Shown piece after piece: positions 49,072 to 61,697 of a DNA stretch of 64,000 nucleotides. Position numbers and translations under genes: made by a program. The notes under the pieces were generated by a model that worked only from the letters and a program-made list of their open reading frames with translations, made no database searches and was not told the DNA's origin. Source of the DNA: Caprella mutica. Taxonomy: Eukaryota > Arthropoda > Malacostraca > Amphipoda > Caprellidae. Location: assembly GCA_947561585.1 (NCBI GenBank), contig CANNZV010000420.1:1-64000 (forward strand), in the 5' to 3' direction. Each line of letters begins with the position of its first letter. Position 1 is the stretch's first letter.

Positions 49072-50335
49072 CAATTGTTCGTATAACTAGACAAAGTAAT
49101 AAAACGTAAGTAATAAAACAGTAAATTCAAGCTCTCCTATAAAAATATAAATCTGTCTCGGGTTTAGACACTTATATTCTATCTACTTATTATCAGAGGA
49201 GAACCTCAAATTCTGAAATGTTCTAAAATTCATTCATTATGCATTCGAAGAAGTAAGACAAAGAGAAGGTAATTACAAACCAGATACAGTAAATAGATCG
49301 ACAAAAGAAATAATATGAAAGAAAAGAAGAAGAACGAAGATAGGAACGATAACCGGTTAGAGTTTGAAAAATAACGAACAAATTGGTCACAAAGTATTAT
49401 ATGAAAATGGATATGAAATAATCACCAGCTTCTTTTTAGAAGATTATGTATGAGGATTGGACTGAAAAAAAATGAGATGGTGGTGGGCTGTAGTACACTG
49501 GTTGGAAATGGTATAGTTAGGTCTAATGTTGAAATCTACATCCTGTATCGATATTAAAGATTGAAAATACTGTATTAAAGAACCAGATATTATTCGTAAC
49601 GAAACTATTTGAAATCAAATGAGAATTTGCTGTTGTATAAATAAATTTAGAAAATTAACATATATCATAGTGATATATAATTCAAACGAGAGCATATAGA
49701 ATTCAATTGTTCGTATAACTAGACAAAGTAATAAAAGATAAGAAATAAAACAGTAAATTCAAGCTCTCCTATAAAAATATAAATCTGTCTCGGGTTTAGA
49801 CACCTATATTCTATCTACTTATTCTTAAAGGAGAACCTCAAATTCTGAAATGTTCTAGAATTCACTCATTATGCATTCGTAGAAGTAAGACAAAGAGAAG
49901 GTAATTACAAACCAGATACAGTAAATAGATTGACAAAAGAAATAATATGAAATAAAAGAAGAAGAACGGAGATAAGAACGATAACCGGTTGGAGTTTGAA
50001 AAATAACGAAAAAATTGGTCACAAAGTATTATATGAAAATGGATATGAAATAATCACCAGCTTCTTCTTAGAAGATTATGTATGAGGTTTGGACTGAAAA
50101 AAAATGAGATTGTGGTGAGCTGCAGTACACTGGTTGGAAATGGTATAGTTAGGTCTAGTGTTGGAATCTACAACCTGTATCGATATTAAAGATTAAAAAT
50201 AATGTATTAAAGAACCAGATATTATTCGTAACGAAACTATTTGAAATCAAATAAGAATTTTCTGTTGTATAGATAAATTTAGAAAATTAACATATATCAT
50301 AGTGATATATAATTCAATCGAGAGCATATAGAATT
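49072..50335 (+). repeat. Satellite monomers 57-58
   Basis: Units at 49072 and 49704 repeat heptamer units 1 and 2. The first shares TTCTAAAATTC and AGATAGGAACG with 46546 but not with 42125, placing the 46546/49072 split later than the 42125 split. Confidence 0.8.
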
Positions 50336-52229
50336 CAATTGTTCGTATAACTAGACAAAGTAATAAAACATAAGTAATAAAACAGTAAATTCAAGCTCTC
50401 CTATAAAAATATAAATCTGTTTCGGGTTTAGACACCTATCTTCTATCTACTTATTCTTAGAGGAGAACCTCAAATTCTGAAATGTTCTAGAATTCACTCA
50501 TTATGCATTCGTAGAAGTAAGACAATGAGAAGGTAATTTCAAACCAGATACAGTAAATAGATCGACAAAAGAAATAATATGAAAGAAAAGAAGAAGAACG
50601 GAGATAAGAACGATAACCGGTTGGAGTTTGAAAAATAACGAAAAAATTGGTCACAAAGTATTATATGAAAATGGATATGAAATAATCACCAGCTTCTTTT
50701 CAGAAGATTATGTATGAGGTTTGGACTGAAAAAAAAGGAGAATGTGGTGGGCTTTAGTAAACTGGTTGGAAATGGTATAGTTAGGTCTAATGTTGGAATC
50801 TACATCCTGTATCGATATTAAAGATTAAAATTAATGTATTAAAGAACCAGATATTATTCGTAACGAAACTATTTGAAATCAAATAAGAATTTCTGTTGTT
50901 TAAATAAATTTAGAAAATTAACATATATCATAGTGATATATAATTCAATCGAGAGCATATAGAATTCAATTGTTCGTATAACTAGACAAAGTAATAAAAC
51001 ATAAGTAATAAAACAGTAAATTCAAGCTCTCCTATAAAAATATAAATCTGTTTCGGGTTTAGACACCTATCTTCTATCTACTTATTCTCAGAGGAGAACC
51101 TCAAATTCTGAAATGTTCTAGAATTCACTCATTATGCATTCGTAGAAGTAAGACAATGAGAAGGTAATTTCAAACCAGATATAGTAAATAGATCGACAAA
51201 AGAAATAATATGAAAGAAAAGAAGAAGAACGGAGATAAGAACGATAACCGGTTGGAGTTTGAAAAATAACGAAAAAATTGGTCACAAAGTATTATATGAA
51301 AATGGATATGAAATAATCACCAGCTTCTTTTCAGAAGATTATGTATGAGGTTTGGACTGAAAAAAAAGGAGAATGTGGTGGGCTTTAGTAAACTGGTTGG
51401 AAATGGTATAGTTAGGTCTAATGTTGGAATCTACATCCTGTATCGATATTAAAGATTAAAATTAATGTATTAAAGAACCAGATATTATTCGTAACGAAAC
51501 TATTTGAAATCAAATAAGAATTTCTGTTGTTTAAATAAATTTAGAAAATTAACATATATCATAGTGATATATAATTCAATCGAGAGCATATAGAATTCAA
51601 TTGCTCGTATAACTAGACAAAGTAATAAAACATAAGTAATAAAACAGTAAATTCAAGCTCTCCTATAAAAATATAAATCTGTTTCGGGTTTAGACACCTA
51701 TCTTCTATCTACTTATTCTCAGAGGAGAACCTCAAATTCTGAAATGTTCTAGAATTCACTCATTATGCATTCGTAGAAGTAAGACAATGAGAAGGTAATT
51801 TCAAACCAGATATAGTAAATAGATCGACAAAAGAAATAATATGAAAGAAAAGAAGAAGAACGGAGATAAGAACGATAACCGGTTGGAGTTTGAAAAATAA
51901 CGAAAAAATTGGTCACAAAGTATTATATGAAAATGGATATGAAATAATCACCAGCTTCTTTTCAGAAGATTATGTATGAGGTTTGGACTGAAAAAAAAGG
52001 AGAATGTGGTGGGCTTTAGTAAACTGGTTGGAAATGGTATAGTTAGGTCTAATGTTGGAATCTACATCCTGTATCGATATTAAAGATTAAAAATAATGTA
52101 TTAAAGAACCAGATATTATTCGTAACGAAACTATTTGAAATCAAATAAGAATTTTCTGTTGTATAGATAAATTTAGAAAATTAACATATATCATAGTGAT
52201 ATATAATTCAATCGAGAGCATATAGAATT
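50336..52229 (+). repeat. Trimer higher-order repeat, copy 1 (1,894 bp)
   Basis: Units at 50336 (TTCTTAGAGG, CCAGATACAG), 50967 (TTCTCAGAGG, CCAGATATAG) and 51598 (CAATTGCTCG, CCAGATATAG). Confidence 0.85.
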
Positions 52230-54122
52230 CAATTGTTCGTATAACTAGACAAAGTAATAAAACATAAGTAATAAAACAGTAAATTCAAGCTCTCCTATAA
52301 AAATATAAATCTGTTTCGGGTTTAGACACCTATCTTCTATCTACTTATTCTTAGAGGAGAACCTCAAATTCTGAAATGTTCTAGAATTCACTCATTATGC
52401 ATTCGTAGAAGTAAGACAATGAGAAGGTAATTTCAAACCAGATACAGTAAATAGATCGACAAAAGAAATAATATGAAAGAAAAGAAGAAGAACGGAGATA
52501 AGAACGATAACCGGTTGGAGTTTGAAAAATAACGAAAAAATTGGTCACAAAGTATTATATGAAAATGGATATGAAATAATCACCAGCTTCTTTTCAGAAG
52601 ATTATGTATGAGGTTTGGACTGAAAAAAAAGGAGAATGTGGTGGGCTTTAGTAAACTGGTTGGAAATGGTATAGTTAGGTCTAATGTTGGAATCTACATC
52701 CTGTATCGATATTAAAGATTAAAATTAATGTATTAAAGAACCAGATATTATTCGTAACGAAACTATTTGAAATCAAATAAGAATTTCTGTTGTTTAAATA
52801 AATTTAGAAAATTAACATATATCATAGTGATATATAATTCAATCGAGAGCATATAGAATTCAATTGTTCGTATAACTAGACAAAGTAATAAAACATAAGT
52901 AATAAAACAGTAAATTCAAGCTCTCCTATAAAAATATAAATCTGTTTCGGGTTTAGACACCTATCTTCTATCTACTTATTCTCAGAGGAGAACCTCAAAT
53001 TCTGAAATGTTCTAGAATTCACTCATTATGCATTCGTAGAAGTAAGACAATGAGAAGGTAATTTCAAACCAGATATAGTAAATAGATCGACAAAAGAAAT
53101 AATATGAAAGAAAAGAAGAAGAACGGAGATAAGAACGATAACCGGTTGGAGTTTGAAAAATAACGAAAAAATTGGTCACAAAGTATTATATGAAAATGGA
53201 TATGAAATAATCACCAGCTTCTTTTCAGAAGATTATGTATGAGGTTTGGACTGAAAAAAAAGGAGAATGTGGTGGGCTTTAGTAAACTGGTTGGAAATGG
53301 TATAGTTAGGTCTAATGTTGGAATCTACATCCTGTATCGATATTAAAGATTAAAATTAATGTATTAAAGAACCAGATATTATTCGTAACGAAACTATTTG
53401 AAATCAAATAAGAATTTCTGTTGTTTAAATAAATTTAGAAAATTAACATATATCATAGTGATATATAATTCAATCGAGAGCATATAGAATTCAATTGCTC
53501 GTATAACTAGACAAAGTAATAAAACATAAGTAATAAAACAGTAAATTCAAGCTCTCCTATAAAAATATAAATCTGTTTCGGGTTTAGACACCTATCTTCT
53601 ATCTACTTATTCTCAGAGGAGAACCTCAAATTCTGAAATGTTCTAGAATTCACTCATTATGCATTCGTAGAAGTAAGACAATGAGAAGGTAATTTCAAAC
53701 CAGATATAGTAAATAGATCGACAAAAGAAATAATATGAAAGAAAAGAAGAAGAACGGAGATAAGAACGATAACCGGTTGGAGTTTGAAAAATAACGAAAA
53801 AATTGGTCACAAAGTATTATATGAAAATGGATATGAAATAATCACCAGCTTCTTTTCAGAAGATTATGTATGAGGTTTGGACTGAAAAAAAAGGAGAATG
53901 TGGTGGGCTTTAGTAAACTGGTTGGAAATGGTATAGTTAGGTCTAATGTTGGAATCTACATCCTGTATCGATATTAAAGATTAAAATTAATGTATTAAAG
54001 AACCAGATATTATTCGTAACGAAACTATTTGAAATCAAATAAGAATTTCTGTTGTATAAATAAATTTAGAAAATTAACATATATCATAGTGATATATAAT
54101 TCAGACGAGAGCAAGTAGAATT
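52230..54122 (+). repeat. Trimer higher-order repeat, copy 2 (1,893 bp)
   Basis: Units at 52230, 52861 and 53492 repeat the three landmarks of 50336-52229 in order, including the private CAATTGCTCG. This is a recent tandem duplication. Confidence 0.85.
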
Positions 54123-57100
54123 CAAATGTTCGTATAACTAGACAAAGTAATAAAAGATAAGAAATAAAACAGTAAATTCAAGCTCTCCTATAAAAATATA
54201 AATCTGTCTCGGGTTTAGACACCTATATTCTATCTACTTATTCTTAAAGGAGAACCTCAAATTCTGAAATGTTCTAGAATTCACTCATTATGCATTCGTA
54301 GAAGTAAGACAAAGAGAAGGTAATTACAAACCAGATACAGTAAATAGATTGACAAAAGAAATAATATGAAATAAAAGAAGAAGAATGGAGATAAGAACGA
54401 TATCCGGTTGGAGTTTGAAAAATAACGTAAAAACTGGTCACAAAGTATATATGAAAATGGATATGAAATAATCATCAGCTTCTTTTCAGAAGATTATGTA
54501 TGAGGTTTGGACTGAAAAAAAAAGGAGAATGTGGTGGGCTGTAGTAAACTGGTTGGAAATGGTATAGTTAGGTCTAATGTTGGAATCTACATCCTGTATC
54601 GATATTAAAGATTAAAATTAATGTATTAAAGAACCAGATATTATTCGTAACGAAACTATTTGAAATCAAATAAGAATTTTCTGTTGTATAAATAAATTTA
54701 GAAAATTACCATATATCATAGTGATATATAATTCAATCGAGAGCATATAGAATTCAATTGTTCGTATAACTAGACAAAGTAATAAAACATAAGTAATAAA
54801 ACAGTAAATTCAAGCTCTCCTATAAAAATATAAATCTGTTTCGGGTTTAGACACCTATCTTCTATCTAATTATTCTTAGAGGAGAACCTCAAATTCTGAA
54901 ATGTTCTAGAATTCACTCATTATGCATTCGTAGAAGTAAGACAATGAGAAGGTAACTTCAAACCAGATACAGTAAATAGATCGACAAAAGAAATAATATG
55001 AAAGAAAAGAAGAAGAACGGAGATAAGAACGATAACCGGTTGGAGTTTGAAAAATAACGAAAAAATTGGTCACAAAGTAGTATATGAAAATGGATATGAA
55101 ATAATCACCAGCTTCTTTTCAGAAGATTATGTATGAGGTTTGGACTGAAAAAAAGGAGAATGTGGTGGGCTGTAGTAAACTGGTTGGAAATGGTATAGTT
55201 AGGTCTAATGTTGGAATCTACATCCTGTATCGATATTAAAGATTAAAATTAATGAATTAAAGAACCAGATATTATTAGTAACGAAACTATTTGAAATCAA
55301 ATAAGAATTTCTGTTGTATAAATAAATTTAGAAAATTAACATATATCATAGTGATATATAATTCAAACGAGAGCATATAGAATTCAATTGTTCGTATAAC
55401 TAGACAAAGTAATAAAAAATAGGTAATAAAACAGTAAATTCAAGCTCTCCTTTAAAAATATAATTCTGTCTCGGGTTTAGAAAACTATATTCCATCTACT
55501 TATTCTTAGAGGAGAACCTCAAATTCTGAAATGTTCTAGAATTCACATATTATGCATTCGTAGAAGTAAGACAAAGAGAAGGTAATTACTAACCAGATAC
55601 AGTAAATAGATTGACAAAAGAAATAATATGAAAGAAAAGAAGAAGAACGGAGATAAGAACGATAACCGGTTGGAGTTTGAAAAATAACGAAAAAATTGGT
55701 CACAAAGTATTATATGAAAATGGATATGAAATAATCACCAGCTTCTTCTTAGAAGATTATGTATGAGGTTTGGACTGAAAAGAAGGAGATTGTGGTGGGC
55801 TGTAGTAAACTGGTTGGAAATGGTATAGTTAGGTCTAATGTTGGAATCTACAACCTGTATCGATATTAAAGATTAAAAATAATGTATTGAAGAACCAGAT
55901 ATTATTCGTAACGAAACTATTTGAAATCAAATAAGAATTTTCTGTTGTATAAATAAATTTAGAAAATTAACATATATCATAGTGATATATAATTCAAACG
56001 AGAGCATATAGAATTCAATTGTTCGTATAACTAGACAAAGTAATAAAACATAAGTAATAAAACAGTAAATTCAAGCTCTCCTATAAAAATATAAATCTGT
56101 TTCGGGTTTCGACACCTATATTCTATCTACTTATTCTTAGAGGAGAACCTCAAATTCTGAAATGTTCTAGAATTCACTCATTATGCATTCGTAGAAGTAA
56201 GACAAAGAGAAGGTGATTTCAAACCAGAAACAGTAAATAGATCGACAAAAGAAATAATATGAAAGAAAAGGAGAAGAATGGAGATAAGAACGATAACCGG
56301 TTGGAGTTTGAAAAATAACGAGAAAACTGTTCACAAAGTATTGTATGAAAATGGATATAAAATAATCACCAGCTTCTTTTTAGAAGATTATGTATGAGGT
56401 TTGGACTGAAAAAAAGGAGATTGTGGTGGGCTGTAGTAAACTGGTTGAAAATGATATAGTTAGGTCTAATGTTGAAATCTACATCCTGTATCGATATTGA
56501 AGATTAAAAATACTGTATTAAAGAATCAGATATTATACGTAACGAAACTATTTGAAATCAAATAAGAGTTTGCTGTTGTAAAAATAAATTTAGAAAATTA
56601 ACATATATCATAGTGATATGTAATTCAAACGAGAGCATATAGAATTCAATTGTTCGTATAACTAGACAAAGTAACAAAACATAAGTAATGAAACAGTAAA
56701 TTCAAGCTCTCCAATAAAAATATAAATCTGTTTCGGGTTTAGACACCTATATTCTATCTACTTATTCTTAGAGGAGAACCTCAAATTCTGAAATGTTCTA
56801 GAATTCACTCATTATGCATTCGTAGAAGTAAGACATAGAGAAGGTAATTTCAAACCAGAAACAGTGAATAGATCGACAAAAGAAATAATATGAAAGAAAA
56901 GGAGAAGAATGGAGATGAGAACGATAACCGGTTGGAGTTTGAAAAATAACGAGAAAACTGTTCACAAAGTATTATATGAAAATGGATATAAAATAATCAC
57001 CAGCTTCTTTTTAGAAGATTATGTATGAGGTTTGGACTGAAAAAAAAAGGAGAGTGTGGTGGCCTGTAGTAAACTGGTTGGAAATGATATAGTTAGGTCT

Positions 57101-57910
57101 AATGTTGAAATCTACATCATGTATCGATATTGAAGATTAAAAATACTGTATTATAGAATCAGATATTATACGTAACGAAACTATTTGAAATCAAATAAGA
57201 GTTTGCTGTTGTAAAAATAAATTTAGAAAATTAACATATATCATAGTGATATATAATTCAGACGAGAGCAAGTAGAATTCAATTGTTCGTATAACTAGAC
57301 AAAGTAATAAAACGTAAGTAATAAAACAGTAAATTCAAGCTCTCCTATAAAAATATAAATCTGTCTCGGGTTTAGACACTTATATTCTATCTACTTATTA
57401 TCAGAGGAGAACCTCAAATTCTGAAATGTTCTAGAATTCATTCATTATGCATTCGAAGAAGTAAGACAAAGAGAAGGTAATTACAAACCAGATACAGTAA
57501 ATAGATCGACAAAAGAAATAATATGAAAGAAAAGAAGAAGAACGAAGATAAGAACGATAACCGGTTAGAGTTTGAAAAATAACGAAAAAATTGGTCACAA
57601 AGTATTATATGAAAATGGATATGAAATAATCACCAGCTTCTTCTTAGAAGATTATGTATGAGGTTTGGACTGAAAAGAATGAGATTGTGGTGGGCTGTAG
57701 TAAACTGGTTGGAGATGGTATAGTTAGGTCTAATGTTGGAATCTACAACCTGTATCGATATTAAAGATTAAAAATAATGTATTGAAGAACCAGATATTAT
57801 TCGTAACGAAACTATTTGAAATCAAATAAGAATTTTCTGTTGTATAAATAAATTTAGAAAATTAACATATATCATAGTGATATATAATTCAAACGAGAGC
57901 ATAAAGAATT
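54123..57910 (+). repeat. Long-range copy of 38970-42756
   Basis: Six monomers (54123, 54755, 55385, 56016, 56647, 57280) follow the same variant order as 38970-42756, 24 monomers (15,153-15,155 bp) upstream. The GATATCCGG unit comes first and the CACTTATATTC unit last. Confidence 0.75.
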
Positions 57911-60900
57911 CAATTGTTCGTATAACTAGACAAAGTAATAAAACATAAGTAATAAAACAGTAAATTCAAGCTTTCCTATAAAAATATAAATCTGTTTCGG
58001 GTTTAGACACCTATATTCTATCTACTTATTCTTAGAGGAGAACCTCAAATTCTGAAATGTTCTAGAATTCACTCATTATGCATTCGTAGAAGTAAGACAA
58101 AGAGAAGGTGATTTCAAACCAGAAACAGTAAATAGATCGACAAAAGAAATAATATGAAAGAAAAGGAGAAGAATGGAGATAAGAACGATAACCGGTTGGA
58201 GTTTGAAGAATAACGAAAAAATTGGTCACAAAGTATTGTATGAAAATGGATATAAAATAATCACCAGCTTCTTTTTAGAAGATTATGTATGAGGTTTGGA
58301 CTGAAAAAAAGGAGATTGTGGTGGGCTGTAGTAAACTGGTTGGAAATGATATAGTTAGGTCTAATGTTGGAATCTACATCCTGTATCGATATTGAAGATT
58401 AAAAATACTGTATTAAAGAATCAGATATTATACATAACGAAACTATTTGAAATCAAATAAGAGTTTGCTGTTGTAAAAATAAATTTAGAAAATTAACATA
58501 TATCATAGTGATATATAATTCAAACGAGAGCATATAGAATTCAATTGTTCGTATAACTAGACAAAGTAACAAAACATAAGTAATAAAACAGTAAATTCAA
58601 GCTCTCCAATAAAAATATAAATCTGTTTCGGGTTTAGACACCTATATTCTATCTACTTATTCTTAGAGGAGAACCTCAAATTCTGAAATGTTCTAGAATT
58701 CACTCATTATGCATTCATAGAAGTAAGACAAAGAGAAGGTGATTTCAAACCAGAAACAGTAAATAGATCGACAAAAGAAATAATATGAAAGAAAAGGAGA
58801 AGAATGGAGATAAGAACGATAACCGGTTGGAGTTTGAAGAATAACGAGAAAACTGTTCACAAAGTATTGTATGAAAATGGATATAAAATGATCACCAGCT
58901 TCTTTTTAGAAGATTATGTATGAGGTTTGGACTGAAAAAAAGGAGATTGTGGTGTGCTGTAGTAAACTGGTTGGAAATGATATAGTTAGGTCTAATGTTG
59001 AAATCTACATCCTGTATCGATATTGAAGATTAAAAATACTGTATTAAAGAATCAGATATTATACGTAACGAAACTATTTGAAATCAAATAAGAGTTTGCT
59101 GTTGTAAAAATAAATTTAGAAAATTAACATATATCATAGTGATATATAATTCAAACGAGAGCATATAGAATTCAATTGTTCGTATAACTAGACAAAGTAA
59201 CAAAACATAAGTAATAAAACAGTAAATTCAAGCTCTCCAATAAAAATATAAATCTGTTTCGGGTTTAGACACCTATATTCTATCTACTTATTCTTAGAGG
59301 AGAACCTCAAATTCTGAAATGTTCTAGAATTCACTCATTATGCATTCGTAGAAGTAAGACAAAGAGAAGGTGAATTCAAACCAGAAACAGTAAATAGATC
59401 GACAAAAGAAATAATATGAAAGAAAAGGAGAAGAATGGAGATAAGAACGATAACCGGTTGGAGTTTGAAAAATAACGAGAAAACTGTTCACAAAGTATTA
59501 TATGAAAATGGGTATAAAATAATCACCAGCTTCTTTTTAGAATATTATGTATGAGGTTTGGACTGAAAAAAAAGGAGATTGTGGTGGGCTGTAGTAAACT
59601 GGTTGGAAATGATATAGTTAGGTCTAATGTTGAAATCTACATCCTGTATCGATATTGAAGATTAAAAATACTGTATTAAAGAATCAGATATTATACGTAA
59701 CGAAACTAATTGAAATCAAATAAGAGTTTGCTGTTGTAAAAATAAATTTAGAAAATTAACATATATCATAGTGATATATAATTCAGACGAGAGCATGTAG
59801 AATTCAATTGTTCGTATAACTAGACAAAGTAATAAAACATAAGTAATAAAACAGTAAATTCAAGCTCTCCTATAAAAATATAAATCTGTCTCGGATTTAG
59901 ACACCTATATTCTATCTACTTATTATTTGAGGAGAACCTCAAATTCTGAAATGTTCTAGAATTCACTCATTATGCATTCGTAGAAGTAAGACAAAGAGAA
60001 GGTAATTACAAACCAGATACAGTAAATAGATCGACAAAAGAAATAATATGAAAGAAAAGGAGAAGAATGGAGATAAGAACGATAACCGGTTGGAGTTTGA
60101 AAAATAACGAGAAAACTGTTCACAAAGTATTATATGAAAATGGATATAAAATAATCACCAGCTTCTTTTTAGAAGATTATGTATGAGGTTTGGACTGAAA
60201 AAAAAGGAGAGTGTGGTGGCCTGTAGTAAACTGGTTGGAAATGATATAGTTAGGTCTAATGTTGAAATCTACATCATGTATCGATATTGAAGATTAAAAA
60301 TTCTGTATTATAGAATCAGATATTATACGTAACGAAACTATTTGAAATCAAATAAGAGTTTGCTGTTGTAAAAATAAATTTAGAAAATTAACATATATCA
60401 TAGTGATATATAATTCAAACGAGAGCATAAAGAATTCAACTGTTCGTATAACTAGACAAAGTAGTAAAAGATAAGAAATAAAACAGTAAATTCAAGCTCT
60501 CCTATAAAAATATAAATCTGTTTCGGGTTTAGACACCTATCTTCTATCTACTTATTCTTAGAGGAGAACCTCAAATTCTGAAATGTTCTAGAATTCACTC
60601 ATTATGCATTCGTAGAAGTAAGACAATGAGAAGGTAATTTCAAACCAGATACAGTAAATAGATCGACAAAAGAAATAATATGAAAGAAAAGAAGAAGAAC
60701 GGAGATAAGAACGATAACCGGTTGGAGTTTGAAAAATAACGAAAAAATTGGTCACAAAGTATTATATGAAAATGGATATGAAATAATCACCAGCTTCTTT
60801 TCAGAAGATTATGTATGAGGTTTGGACTGAAAAAAAGGAGAATGTGGTGGGCTGTAGTAAACTGGTTGGAAATGGTATAGTTAGGTCTAATGTTGGAATC

Positions 60901-61697
60901 TACATCCTGTATCGATATTAAAGATTAAAATTAATGTATTAAAGAACCAGATATTATTCGTAACGAAACTATTTGAAATCAAATAAGAATTTCTGTTGTA
61001 TAAATAAATTTAGAAAATTAACATATATCATAGTGATATATAATTCAAACGAGAGCATATAGAATTCAATTGTTCGTATAACTAGACAAAGTAATAAAAC
61101 ATAGGTAATAAAACAGTAAATTCAAGCTCTCCTTTAAAAAAAAAATTCTGTCTCGGGTTTAGAAAACTATATTCCATCTACTTATTCTTAAAGGAGAACC
61201 TCAAATTCTGAAATGTTCTAGAATTCACTTATTATGCATTCGTAGAAGTAAGACAAAGAGAAGGTAATTACTAACCAGATACAGTAAATAGATTGACAAA
61301 AGAAATAATATGAAAGAAAAGAAGAAGAACGGAGATAAGAACGATAACCGGTTGGAGTTTGAAAAATAACGAAAAAATTGGTCACAAAGTATTATATGAA
61401 AATGGATATGAAATAATCACCAGCTTCTTCTTAGAAGATTATGTATGAGGTTTGGACTGAAAAGAAGGAGATTGTGGTGGGCTGTAGTAAACTGGTTGGA
61501 AATGGTATAGTTAGGTCTAATGTTGAAATCTACAACCTGTATCGATATTAAAGATTAAAAATAATGTATTGAAGAACCAGATATTATTCGTAACGAAACT
61601 ATTTGAAATCAAATAAGAATTTTCTGTTGTATAAATAAATTTAGAAAATTAACATATATCATAGTGATATATAATTCAAACGAGAGCATATAGAATT
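57911..61697 (+). repeat. Satellite monomers 71-76
   Basis: Units at 57911, 58542, 59173, 59805, 60437 and 61067. The first three are closely related (GGTGATTTC or GGTGAATTC, AGAATGGAG). 59805 has TTATTTGAGG. 60437 fuses a CAACTGTTCG/AAAAGATAAG front to a CTATCTTC back. 61067 has TAGAAAACTATATTCC and an A-only substitution patch near 61138-61144. Confidence 0.8.
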
